Below the pieces are notes generated by a model. It made no database searches. It worked only from the letters and a program-made list of their open reading frames with translations, and was not told the DNA's origin. A DNA stretch of 64,000 nt from JBBSDP01 sp038240605 (GTDB taxonomy: Bacteria > Planctomycetota > Phycisphaerae > Tepidisphaerales > Tepidisphaeraceae), in contig JBBSDP010000001.1 of assembly GCA_038240605.1 (NCBI GenBank), positions 62,001-126,000 on the forward strand. Direction: 5' to 3'. The position numbers were made by a program, and so were the translations under genes. Positions within the stretch are counted from its first letter, which is position 1, and the number at the start of each line of letters is the position of its first letter. Positions 32,620 through 40,988 of the stretch are shown here, piece by piece.

Positions 32620-34164
32620 CTATTCCCACTCAATCGTCGCCGGCGGTTTGCTGCTGATGTCGTAGACGACGCGGTTCACGCCGCGCACTTCGTTGATAAT
32701 GCGGTTGCTCATCGTGGCCAGGACGTCGAAGGGGATGCGGGCCCAGTCGGCGGTCATGAAGTCCTGGCTTTCCACGGCGCGGATCGCGATGACCGAATCG
32801 TAGCTGCGGGCGTCGCCCATGACGCCGACGGTGCCGATCGGCAGCAGCACGGCGAAGACCTGGGCGGTCTTGCGGTAGAGGTTGGCGGCGATCAGCTCCT
32901 CGAGCACGATTTCGTCGGCATCGCGCAACACGCGGAGCCGTTCGGGGGTGATGTCGCCGATCATGCGGACGGCCAGGCCCGGGCCGGGGAACGGGTGACG
33001 CCAGACGAGGTGCTCGGGGAGACCGAGGATCTCGCCGACGTGACGCACCTCGTCCTTGAACAGCTCCCGCAACGGCTCGACCAGCTCGAAGCCCAGCTCC
33101 TCGGGTAGCCCGCCGACGTTGTGATGCAGCTTGATGTTGGCGGCGGTTCCGGCGTAGCCGTGGCCGCTCTCGATCACGTCGGGATAGAGCGTGCCCTGGG
33201 CCAGGTAGGCGGCACCGTCGATGCCGGTGGCCTCGCGCTTGAACGCCTCGATGAACTCGCGGCCGATGATCTTTCGCTTCTGCTGGGGATCGGTCACGCC
33301 CTTGAGCGCGTGCAGGAATTGCTCGGCGGCATCGTGCACGCGCAGGTTGATGTGGAAGTGGTCGCGGAACGTGCGCTCGACCAGGTCGCGCTCGTTTTTT
33401 CGGAGCAGGCCGTTGTCCACGAAAATACAGAAGAGCTGCTCGCCGATCGCCTTGTGGAGGAGCGCGGCGGTGACGGCGGAATCGACGCCGCCCGAGAGGC
33501 CGCAGATCACCCGGCCGGCGCCGACCTGCTCGCCCACCCGGCGGACGGTCTGCTCGACGAAGTTGCCCATCGTCCACGACCCGGAGCATTTGCAGATCTC
33601 GTAGAGGAAGTTGTGGAAGACTTCCTGGCCGCGCGGGGTGTGGGTGACCTCGGGGTGGAACTGCACGCCGTAGAACGGGCGGGTGCGGTGTCGGGCGGCG
33701 GCGTAGGGGCAGCTCGGGGTGGTGGCGAGGGCGAGGAACTCGGGTGGCAGTTCGTGGACCTGGTCGCCGTGGCTCATCCAGACGCTGGTTTCCTTTGGAA
33801 GGCCGGCGACGAGCGGATCGTCGGTGGTGACGCTCAGCCTGGCACGGCCATACTCGCGGGCCTTGGCGGGTTTCACTCGTCCGCCGAGCAGTTCTGCGCC
33901 GAGCTGCATGCCATAACAGATCCCGAGGACCGGCACGTTCAGGTCGAAGATGCGCGGGTCGCAGCGCGGCGCGTTGGGCTCGTAGACGCTGCTCGGGCCG
34001 CCGCTGAAGATCAGGCCTTTGGGGTTGAGCTTGCGGAGGTCGTCGAGGGAAATGTCGGGGCGAACCAGCTCGCTGTAGACGCCCTGCTCGCGCACCCGGC
34101 GTGCGATGAGCTGGGCATATTGAGACCCGAAATCAAGGATCGGGATGACTTCGTCGTGCTGCAT
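32620..34164 (-). CDS. guaA: GMP synthase (glutamine-hydrolysing)
   Basis: 514 residues, full family length. N-terminal GATase: ILDFGSQYAQLIARRVRE, FSGGPSSVYE, catalytic Cys in GICYGMQLGAELLGG, and His in GVQFHPEVTHT. Then the ATP pyrophosphatase loop CGLSGGVDSAVTAALL and the dimerisation domain ending VYDISSKPPATIEWE. It converts XMP to GMP in the cytosol. No Shine-Dalgarno precedes the ATG. It stands alone; a candidate intron scar lies just downstream. Confidence 0.97.
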   Translation of the reverse strand: MQHDEVIPILDFGSQYAQLIARRVREQGVYSELVRPDISLDDLRKLNPKGLIFSGGPSSVYEPNAPRCDPRIFDLNVPVLGICYGMQLGAELLGGRVKPAKAREYGRARLSVTTDDPLVAGLPKETSVWMSHGDQVHELPPEFLALATTPSCPYAAARHRTRPFYGVQFHPEVTHTPRGQEVFHNFLYEICKCSGSWTMGNFVEQTVRRVGEQVGAGRVICGLSGGVDSAVTAALLHKAIGEQLFCIFVDNGLLRKNERDLVERTFRDHFHINLRVHDAAEQFLHALKGVTDPQQKRKIIGREFIEAFKREATGIDGAAYLAQGTLYPDVIESGHGYAGTAANIKLHHNVGGLPEELGFELVEPLRELFKDEVRHVGEILGLPEHLVWRHPFPGPGLAVRMIGDITPERLRVLRDADEIVLEELIAANLYRKTAQVFAVLLPIGTVGVMGDARSYDSVIAIRAVESQDFMTADWARIPFDVLATMSNRIINEVRGVNRVVYDISSKPPATIEWE

Positions 34165-34317
34165 CGGGATTCATTAACGCAAGCCTGCCCGGAATGCAAA
34201 GCGACGAGATCGCGGGCGCGCGCCGCCAGCGGCAGTTGGAATTCAGGTTGTCGGATAAGGGACGAGCGTAAGATAAAGCGTGCACCCGCCTGCGACGTTC
34301 AACGTTAGCGTCCCTTT

Positions 34318-35184
34318 ATGCGTGAAGCCGAACCGGCCATCAGATCAGCGGAGCGGAAACTACAGAACGTCGCACGACCGGCGGCACCCTGGATCGAGGG
34401 GCTGGCGCGGGCGGGATACGCGGCGCGCGGATTCGTCTACCTCCTGGTGGGCGCCTTGGCGTTGATGGCCGCACGCCGACCGGACGGGCGTGCCTCCGGC
34501 ACTCATGGGGCGTTGCGCTTCATCGCCGAGCACCACTTCGGGTGGGTGCTCATCGCCGGCTTGTGTGCGGGCATGGCGGGGTTCGCCGTCTGGAGCTTCG
34601 CGCGCGGGCTGCTCGATCCAGAACACTTTGGGAGCGATCTTCGCGGCATCGCCCGACGGATCGGTTTCATTTTCACGGGCTTCATCTATTGCGGCTTGTG
34701 CGTCGGAACTGCTCGTTTTCTCCTGCAATCGAGACGCGGAAGTTCGGAGCGTCGTCAGTCGGACGAACACGCGACGCGCGAATGGACGGCCACGCTGATG
34801 GCGGCGCCGATGGGACGCTGGGCCGTGGCCGCGATCGGTGTGGGAATCCTCGTCTTCGCGATGATGCAGGTGCGGACGGCGACGCGCTCGGATGTGGATG
34901 ATCCGGTCCGCGTCGGGCCGATGGCACGCCGGTGGATCCGCGGGCTGGCGCGCCTTGGCATCATCGCCAGGGGTGTGGTCTTCGTTCCGATCGGGATCTT
35001 CCTGGTCGTCGCCGCTTACCGAATCGATGCCCGCGAAGCGCGCGGCCTGGGCGGATCGCTGGCGACCCTGCGGAACGAACCCGCCGGCCGCTGGCTGCTG
35101 GTGGCGACGGCGATCGGCCTGGTCGCGTTTGGCTTGTACCAGTGGGGCCTGGCGCGTTATCGATGGATTCGGGCGAAGCGGTGA
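34318..35184 (+). CDS. DUF1206 membrane protein
   Basis: 288 residues with six hydrophobic segments arranged as repeated pairs. The recurring WIEGLARAGYAARGFVYLLVG and WIRGLARLGIIARGVVFVPIG segments, about 190 residues apart, are the DUF1206 signature of internal repeats with an R-G-xx-Y/V motif. Function is unknown; no enzymatic residues are evident. It is 46 bases before a small conserved gene on the same strand. Confidence 0.85.
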   Translation: MREAEPAIRSAERKLQNVARPAAPWIEGLARAGYAARGFVYLLVGALALMAARRPDGRASGTHGALRFIAEHHFGWVLIAGLCAGMAGFAVWSFARGLLDPEHFGSDLRGIARRIGFIFTGFIYCGLCVGTARFLLQSRRGSSERRQSDEHATREWTATLMAAPMGRWAVAAIGVGILVFAMMQVRTATRSDVDDPVRVGPMARRWIRGLARLGIIARGVVFVPIGIFLVVAAYRIDAREARGLGGSLATLRNEPAGRWLLVATAIGLVAFGLYQWGLARYRWIRAKR

Positions 35185-35230
35185 TCTCCCACACTTTGAC
35201 GTTTGACGGCGTGGGTCTTACCTTTCGGCG

Positions 35231-35485
35231 ATGGATGAAACGATTCGTCAGCGCCTGCGGCCCGGGGCCAAGGTGAAGGTGACGCAGCAGATCGCCGGGC
35301 GCGACTATTCCTGGAGCAGCGACACGAGCGGCACGGTGCAGTCGTACGAGCAGAAGCCGACGGGAAGCTGGTTCGCCCACTCGCGCGACGACAAACTCTG
35401 GCTCGATCGCCTCACGGTCCGCAAGGACGACGGCGAATTGACCACGCTCAACCTTGACGATTTCAGCCACGTGGAAATCCTGTGA
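35231..35485 (+). CDS. Small conserved hypothetical protein
   Basis: 84 residues: AKVKVTQQIAGRDYSWSSD, GTVQSYEQKPTGSWFAHS, LWLDRLTVRKDDGELTTLNL. The all-beta, SH3-like pattern with an initial RLRPGAKVKVTQ is typical of small planctomycete proteins of unknown role. Start at ATG 35231 has no strong Shine-Dalgarno. It is placed between DUF1206 and a PfkB kinase. Confidence 0.6.
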   Translation: MDETIRQRLRPGAKVKVTQQIAGRDYSWSSDTSGTVQSYEQKPTGSWFAHSRDDKLWLDRLTVRKDDGELTTLNLDDFSHVEIL

Positions 35486-35566
35486 GCCTTTGTGGATTGC
35501 GCTGGTGATCCGCGGGTAATTTCCCCTGGGGCGGTTCATCGCTTTTGGCCCTTCAATTCTTCTGTT

Positions 35567-36499
35567 ATGGACGCGTGCATCTTCGGATTGATCGTGGCGG
35601 ACGTGATCGGCGAGCCGATCGACCTGCGCCATCCCCCGGAACCGGGCGGCCTGGGCCTCGTTAACTCGGTGACGCTGACGACCGGCGGGAACGCGTGCAA
35701 CACGGCCGTCGCGATGGCGAAGCTGGGGATGAAGGTGGCGGCGGCGGGCCTGGTCGGCGAAGACGTGCTGGGGACCGCGGTCACGGAACAGCTTCGCAGC
35801 AGCGGCGTCGACACGTCAGCCATCTTCACCACGCGCGATGCGCAGACGAGCGCGACGCTCGTCGCCGTGGAGCCGGGGGGCGAACGTTGTTTCTTCCATA
35901 CGCCGGGCGCGACACGGCTGCTCGGTCCCGACGCGCTACGGCGTTGCCTTCCGATTTTTGCGAAATGCCGATACGTGCAGATCGGTTATTTCGGATTGCT
36001 GCCGGCCCTCACGCCTCATCTCGCCCCGTTGCTGGCGGAGTTCCGTCGCACTGCGCCGCAGACACGGATCGTCTTGGAGACGGTGACCCCACCGGGCAGT
36101 TGGAGTGAGCTGGAGCCGATCCTGCCACACTTGGACGTATTCGTCCCGAGCCGTGGAGAGGCAATTGCGCTGACGGGTGAGCGCGATCCGATGCGGATGA
36201 TCGCGGCGTTCCGCCGGGTGATGCAGCGCGGGCTGATCGGCATCAAGCTGGACGCGGAAGGATGCCTGCTGGACGACGGCATCGATCCCGCAGTATCGGT
36301 GCCGGCGTATCCGATCCAGGTCGTCGACACGACCGGCGCGGGCGATACCTGGTTCGCGGGCCTGATGACCGGCCTGATCCGGAAAATGCCGCTCGCCCAG
36401 GCGGGCCGGCTCGCCAACAGGACCGCCGCCGATTGCTGCACGGCGCTGGGCGCGTCGGCCGGCATCCGCGGATTTGATGAAACGCTTGCACGTCTTTAG
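35567..36499 (+). CDS. PfkB-family carbohydrate kinase
   Basis: 310 residues from ATG 35567; the 25 upstream codons are poor coding sequence. Ribokinase-fold motifs are TTGGNACNTAVAMAKLGMKV (signature 1), LVGEDVLG, and VDTTGAGDTWFAGLMTGL (signature 2, with the catalytic Asp and anion hole). The substrate is unknown; sugar or nucleoside are both possible. It is separated by 81 bp from the preceding small gene. Confidence 0.88.
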   Translation: MDACIFGLIVADVIGEPIDLRHPPEPGGLGLVNSVTLTTGGNACNTAVAMAKLGMKVAAAGLVGEDVLGTAVTEQLRSSGVDTSAIFTTRDAQTSATLVAVEPGGERCFFHTPGATRLLGPDALRRCLPIFAKCRYVQIGYFGLLPALTPHLAPLLAEFRRTAPQTRIVLETVTPPGSWSELEPILPHLDVFVPSRGEAIALTGERDPMRMIAAFRRVMQRGLIGIKLDAEGCLLDDGIDPAVSVPAYPIQVVDTTGAGDTWFAGLMTGLIRKMPLAQAGRLANRTAADCCTALGASAGIRGFDETLARL

Positions 36500-36554
36500 C
36501 GGCACCACGCGGCGGCGGCCTTCGCGTTGCTCGTCACGACTACAATAGCGCAAC

Positions 36555-36800
36555 ATGACGCTACCAATGATGGGTTCGTGGACGGTTCAGGTGGAAGAAG
36601 TGCGGCCATTTTCCATTCATGGGGATCGCTATTTTGAGCTGCGGGTCTGGCGCGTTGGCGCGGGTTCGGAAACCCAGTCGGTAGTGCGGATTCCGGAACA
36701 CGTCAGCTCCGGGCCACCGATTGTGGGCGAGCGGTACTCGATGACTTTTCTGATGGGGCAGGTGACGGCGCTGAAGCGGACGGGGAGCGCGGCTGGTTAA
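36555..36800 (+). CDS. Small hypothetical protein
   Basis: 81 residues: SWTVQVEEVRPFSIHGDRYF, ELRVWRVGAGSETQSVVRIP, GERYSMTFLMGQVTALKR. The alternating hydrophobic pattern suggests an OB- or SH3-like beta barrel. TACAAT ends nine bases before the ATG and no Shine-Dalgarno is present, so the mRNA may be leaderless. No family recognised. Confidence 0.55.
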   Translation: MTLPMMGSWTVQVEEVRPFSIHGDRYFELRVWRVGAGSETQSVVRIPEHVSSGPPIVGERYSMTFLMGQVTALKRTGSAAG

Positions 36801-36802
36801 AT

Positions 36803-36875
36803 GTAGGCCGATCCTGAGATGCAGGATGGGCTTCGCCCACCACGAAAAAGAGTGGTCGGCAAAGCCCACCCTACG
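36803..36875. repeat. Palindromic repeat GGATGGGCTTCGCCCACCAC / GTGGTCGGCAAAGCCCACCC
   Basis: 36824-36843 and 36853-36872 are imperfect reverse complements; it belongs to the dispersed GTAGGGTGGGC(T/A)TTGCC type of repeat found in many genomes. It lies between two converging small genes and may act as a terminator for both. Confidence 0.7.
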
Positions 36876-36917
36876 TTTTGCGGACGCGCGTCGAGAGGGG
36901 AGCACCGAGACGATCGG

Positions 36918-37289
36918 TCAAACGTGCAGCAGCGTTTCCGGGGATTCGAGGCCTAGGCCGGCGAGCTGATATTCGGCCTGGGCGGCGCGGAGCTGGGAGA
37001 GGGAATAAACGGCGGCCTCGCGCTCGCAATCACCGACCACCATGCCGTGACGTGCGTCGGCGGCGCGGGAGGGATCGAGCGGCTCACCGACGGGAGCCCA
37101 TGTGGCGCGATAACATCCGAACATCAGGTTCTGCTTGATCGACAGCTCCATCCCGGCGCGGGCGAACTCTCGCTGCACCGACATGACCGACGGAAACGGG
37201 CGGCCGTCCGGCAGGTGCTCGACATCGATGTCGCCGAGGTATCGCCAGCCGGTGTCCAAAAGCCGTTCGACGGCGTATGTCAGATTCAT
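36918..37289 (-). CDS. Hypothetical protein
   Basis: 123 residues from the ATG at 37289, chosen for the GGGAGGAG ribosome-binding site nine bases before it. MNLTYAVERLLDTGWRYLGD and EHLPDGRPFPSVMSVQREFA are well formed, and KQNLMFGCYRATWAPVGEP suggests a folded alpha/beta domain. I do not recognise a family. The 37290-37623 gap before RNase D shows only a short GC hairpin (CCCGCCTGGCGGG) and nothing else I can name. Confidence 0.6.
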   Translation of the reverse strand: MNLTYAVERLLDTGWRYLGDIDVEHLPDGRPFPSVMSVQREFARAGMELSIKQNLMFGCYRATWAPVGEPLDPSRAADARHGMVVGDCEREAAVYSLSQLRAAQAEYQLAGLGLESPETLLHV

Positions 37290-37623
37290 GACCGCTCCTC
37301 CCGGACTATGTCCCCCCGCCTGGCGGGAATCGCCTGCAACAAGCCCGATCTTAATCGCGAACATTTGCTTGATTCAAGGGAAAGTCCCTCCGATCCGCCA
37401 AGAAAAGTCCAGATGGCGATCGCGCAATTTTTGACGCTCCCGACCATCTACCAAACATTGAACGCCACGGGCATTGGGGCAAGCCGATCAGTGCAATCGT
37501 CCGGCGGAAAGGTTATCGGACCGATGGCCGCACGCGGGGGGACTCCGTATCTTACCCCGATATCGCGTCGTACGACGCGCCGCGGCCACCCCCGGAACCA
37601 TTCTCTCGCGCGGACCTGCCTCT

Positions 37624-38961
37624 ATGGATGCACCGAAAGACGGCCCAGCCGAAGTGGGCAGCAAACGGCGTTACTCGCGTGCCGACCATCGTGCCCGCAG
37701 TCACGAATCCGCTCATTTGGAGGAGCCGCCCGCCGTCGATGATTCACACATTGCCGCTGATAACCCGCGGGTACCGCGTGGCGCCGCCGCGGTCCTCAGC
37801 ACTGACGCGGAACTTGCCGGGTTGATCGATCATCTGCGTTCCGCCGGCAGCTTCGCGTACGACAGTGAGTTTATCGGCGAGCTGACCTACTTCCCCAAAC
37901 TTTGCCTGATCCAGGCGGCCACGACGAAGCGCGTCGCCCTGATCGATCCACTGGCCGAGATCGACCTGCGGCCGTTCTGGGAGCTGCTGTGCGACGGGTC
38001 GGTGGAAAAGATCGTGCATGCCGGCCAGCAGGACATCGAGCCGGTGATCCGCCACATGGGCCGCTCGCCGGCGAACGTCTTCGATACGCAAATCGCCGCG
38101 GGCTTTATCGCCCTGCCGTACCCTGCCTCCCTCTCGAAACTCGTGCAGGAGCTGACCGGCGTTCGGCTGGGGAAGGGACTGACGTTCACGCACTGGGACC
38201 AGCGTCCGCTGTCGGCGGTGCAGCTTCGCTACGCCGTCGATGATGTCCGCTACCTGCCGCTGCTGCGCGCTGAGCTGGGTCAACGGCTCGAGGCGCGCGG
38301 ACATGCGGCGTGGGCCAAGGCGGAGTGCGAGGCACAGTGCGACACGTCGCGGTACCGGTTCGATCCCGAGACCCAGTACCTGCGCGTGCGCGGCGCCGGA
38401 TCACTCCAGCCGCGAAACCTGGCAGTGCTGCGCGAGCTGACGGTATGGCGCGATACGGCGGCGCGGGCGCACGATGTTCCCCCGCGATCATTTCTGCGCG
38501 ACGAAGTGCTGATCGACCTCGCCCGCAGCCCAGCCAAGTCAGTGGAAAAACTCGCCCGCGTGCGCGGCTTGCCACGTCCGGTGGAAGCCGCACACGGGGC
38601 TCACATCGTGCAGACCACGCTCCGCGCCCTGGAGCTGCCGGCCACCGCCCTCCCCACCTCGCGGGACAGCGAGCCATCACCCGCCGACAGATTCCGCGCC
38701 GACGCACTCTGGGCATCGGCGCAATGCCTGGCTTACGGCCGCGGCATCGACCCCGCGCTGCTCACCAACCGCCAGGAAATCGGCGAGTTCTTCCGACTGG
38801 TGCAAGGCGGCGGTGATACGAGCGAGAGCCGACTGATGCAGAGGTGGCGGCGGGAGGCGATCGGCGAACAGCTCGCGCAGATGATCACGGGGGAGTCGCA
38901 GTTCACGCTGAAGTGGGCGGGGGGAATTCTGCAAACTTGCGGTACTTTGCGGTACTTATAG
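37624..38961 (+). CDS. rnd: Ribonuclease D
   Basis: 445 residues from ATG 37624; the first about 60 are Arg/His/Pro-rich and may be disordered. DEDDy exonuclease motifs: FAYDSEFIGE (Exo I), AGQQDIEPVI (Exo II) and LRYAVDDVRYLPLL (Exo III, Y and D). Two HRDC-like helical regions follow (RNLAVLRELTVWRDTAA; FRADALWASAQCLAY). It trims 3' ends of tRNA and other small RNAs. The stop codon is five bases before the next ATG. Confidence 0.9.
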   Translation: MDAPKDGPAEVGSKRRYSRADHRARSHESAHLEEPPAVDDSHIAADNPRVPRGAAAVLSTDAELAGLIDHLRSAGSFAYDSEFIGELTYFPKLCLIQAATTKRVALIDPLAEIDLRPFWELLCDGSVEKIVHAGQQDIEPVIRHMGRSPANVFDTQIAAGFIALPYPASLSKLVQELTGVRLGKGLTFTHWDQRPLSAVQLRYAVDDVRYLPLLRAELGQRLEARGHAAWAKAECEAQCDTSRYRFDPETQYLRVRGAGSLQPRNLAVLRELTVWRDTAARAHDVPPRSFLRDEVLIDLARSPAKSVEKLARVRGLPRPVEAAHGAHIVQTTLRALELPATALPTSRDSEPSPADRFRADALWASAQCLAYGRGIDPALLTNRQEIGEFFRLVQGGGDTSESRLMQRWRREAIGEQLAQMITGESQFTLKWAGGILQTCGTLRYL

Positions 38962-38966
38962 TTAGA

Positions 38967-39566
38967 ATGGCGTGTGTGACGCGAGCGCCGACGAATCAAA
39001 CCCTTCTCGAACGGATGGTTATTGCGGTGGAACGCGTTCGTGAGCGATTGTTGCGCGCCACAGCCGCATTGGAAGCCTCAGGGGTGCCATACGCCGTCGC
39101 GGGCGGGAACGCAGTTGCGGCATGGGTTGCGACGGTTGATTCGGCTGCTGTGCGCAATACACAGGATGTGGACGTGCTGCTCCGTCGGATCGACCTCGAC
39201 ACCGCAGCCCGCGCCTTGGAGTCGGCGGGATTTGTCCGCCGACACGTGGCGGGGATCGATGTGTTTCTCGATGGACCGAAGGCGTCGATGCGCGATGCCG
39301 TGCACATCCTGCCCGCCGGGGAGAAGATCCGGCCGGATTATCTCTTGCCGTCACCCGACGTCGTCGAGTCTGAACGGCCCGATCAATTTCGAATCGTGTC
39401 ACTGGAAGCCCTGGTTCGAATGAAGCTGACGTCGTTTCGTCGCAAGGATCAGGTGCACTTGCAGGACATGCTGGAAGTTGGATTGATCGACGCGACGTGG
39501 AAGGATCGACTGCCTGCGCAACTCTCCGAGCGCCTCCAGGAACTGATCGATACGCCGGAAGGTTAG
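38967..39566 (+). CDS. Nucleotidyltransferase-fold protein
   Basis: 199 residues; the start may instead be ATG 39015 (MVIAVERVRERLL). The fold is that of AbiEii/MNT-type nucleotidyltransferases: GVPYAVAGGNAVAAWVATV followed by RNTQDVDVLLRR, where the paired Asp residues are metal ligands, and a C-terminal SLEALVRMKLTSFRRKDQVH. Such proteins are toxins in some toxin-antitoxin systems or housekeeping-like solitary genes. No antitoxin-like gene is adjacent. A second protein with the same plan lies at 56428. Confidence 0.75.
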   Translation: MACVTRAPTNQTLLERMVIAVERVRERLLRATAALEASGVPYAVAGGNAVAAWVATVDSAAVRNTQDVDVLLRRIDLDTAARALESAGFVRRHVAGIDVFLDGPKASMRDAVHILPAGEKIRPDYLLPSPDVVESERPDQFRIVSLEALVRMKLTSFRRKDQVHLQDMLEVGLIDATWKDRLPAQLSERLQELIDTPEG

Positions 39567-40648
39567 CGCTTTCCATTTAGCTTGCGCAGCTCGTCCAGGC
39601 CGGCACGATCGGTCACCACTTCGATCTGATATTTGTACGTCTTGCGGGCTCCTGCGTCGATCGTGTCGAGCAGGCCATCTTCGCGGTCGCGCCAGCGGCC
39701 GTTGACTGAGCCATTGGTTGGCTCGAGGGCGCTCACGTATTCGCCGGGGCCGAAGTGCTGCCAGTTGGTGCAGCGCGGGAAGTCGCGCGTGTTGTAGTGG
39801 ATCGCTACGCCGATGCCGAGCTTGCGGTTGACAATGGCCACGGTCGTCTTTCCGCTTCGATCGATGGGACGCGGGAAGAACGCGGCAACAGCGGAGGTCG
39901 AGCGGCGGTGTGATTGCTGCGGAGCGGGGATGCGCTTGAAATCTGAGCCGGCGCGGAAGCGCCGAACCGATTCAGGCTCATCGACCGGCTCGACTTTCGG
40001 CGAATCGAAGCAATACTCCGCGCCCGCATCGAGCAGCGGGTAACCGAAGTTGATGTGCAGCAGCCACGCATGGGGGATCGGCTGATTGCCGGCGTTGAAG
40101 AACTCGTCGGCGATGTCGATCGAGGCGCCGCCCAGTTCCGAGGCGATCGTCCGCCGGAGTTCCAGGCATGGGTTGTAGAGGGCGCCGTAGCGAACGGCGC
40201 CGGTGATCGACATGCGCGTTCGGCCGGCGTGGGCATCCGGAGGGAGTACGGATTCGAGCGTGGCCGCCGTGTTGGAATGCGGGCCGTGGAGGCCGAGTTC
40301 CTCGCCGTTGTCCTGTCCGGGCGGTCCGATATTGGTGGGGCCGCAGGAGGTCAGGAGGCCGCCGCCAAAGCCGCGGAGCCAGTCGAGACCGCGATCGAGA
40401 CCGCGCGTGGGCGGGGTGAGGCCTTTGTGGGTGATGAAGCTGAGACTTGACTGGTTCCAGAACGCCTGGTCGATGTCCAGGCCGCGATCGACCAGCACGC
40501 GATAGCGAAGCCCGCCGCCGGTGTTGACGCAGAGCGCCCGCACGCCACGGCCGGGTCCGTCGTCGATCGTGTAAGCGTCGATTCCGCCGACCTGGGCGGT
40601 ATTGATGAATTTTTCCGTGGCGAACGCTCGTTTGGAAGCCGCGGCCAT
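39563..40648 (-). CDS. DUF4432 (aldose-1-epimerase-like) protein
   Basis: 361 residues from the ATG at 40648, after GAGGAG. It has the galactose-mutarotase-like beta-sandwich pattern: RYRVLVDRGLDIDQAFW, GGLLTSCGPTNIGPP, ELGLHGPHSNTAA, PIPHAWLLHINFGYPLLD, and C-terminal ALEPTNGSVNGR with a Glu at the expected catalytic place. DUF4432 proteins are found with sugar-acid and polyol catabolism; a sugar epimerase role is likely. It overlaps the convergent upstream gene by four bases. Confidence 0.8.
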   Translation of the reverse strand: MAAASKRAFATEKFINTAQVGGIDAYTIDDGPGRGVRALCVNTGGGLRYRVLVDRGLDIDQAFWNQSSLSFITHKGLTPPTRGLDRGLDWLRGFGGGLLTSCGPTNIGPPGQDNGEELGLHGPHSNTAATLESVLPPDAHAGRTRMSITGAVRYGALYNPCLELRRTIASELGGASIDIADEFFNAGNQPIPHAWLLHINFGYPLLDAGAEYCFDSPKVEPVDEPESVRRFRAGSDFKRIPAPQQSHRRSTSAVAAFFPRPIDRSGKTTVAIVNRKLGIGVAIHYNTRDFPRCTNWQHFGPGEYVSALEPTNGSVNGRWRDREDGLLDTIDAGARKTYKYQIEVVTDRAGLDELRKLNGKR

Positions 40649-40740
40649 GTCGATTCTCCTCTTCTGGCGACGCATTGTGCGCCGCGACGCCCGGGGGCGT
40701 AGAATAGTCGGACGACAACGCGTGACAAGGAGATGTGAGC

Positions 40741-40983
40741 GTGCCCATTTACGAATACACCTGTGACGGATGTCAGTCGAAGTTCGAGGAACTGGTTCGG
40801 ACGATGAGCGGGGGCGAGGAGTCGTCCCGCTGTCCCAAGTGCGGCTCGATGAAGACCGCGCGGGCGCTGAGCGTCTTTGCGGTCGGCGGGGAAGCGGGGA
40901 AGTCGCTGCCGATTTCTTCGAGCCCTGGGATGTGCGGGCGGTGCGGCGGGCCGGGGCCGTGCGCGGCGGGTGGGGATTTCTAA
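40741..40983 (+). CDS. FmdB-type zinc ribbon protein
   Basis: 80 residues from GTG 40741, eight bases after AAGGAG; the GTG at 40735 would sit too close. Cys pairs C8/C11 and C31/C34 (TCDGC, CPKC) form the FmdB zinc ribbon after the usual MPIYEY. The Ser/Gly tail carries two further CxxC-like cysteines (MCGRCGGPGPC). FmdB was linked to regulation of formamidase/amide genes, but most members have no known target. TAGAAT at 40700-40705 is a candidate -10. Confidence 0.85.
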   Translation: MPIYEYTCDGCQSKFEELVRTMSGGEESSRCPKCGSMKTARALSVFAVGGEAGKSLPISSSPGMCGRCGGPGPCAAGGDF

Positions 40984-40988
40984 CTCAC

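Noticed and set aside
32448..32633. Minus-strand 61-codon frame over the possible intron scar
   Set aside because: The translation of this structured RNA-like sequence has no protein character; treated as a non-coding remnant.
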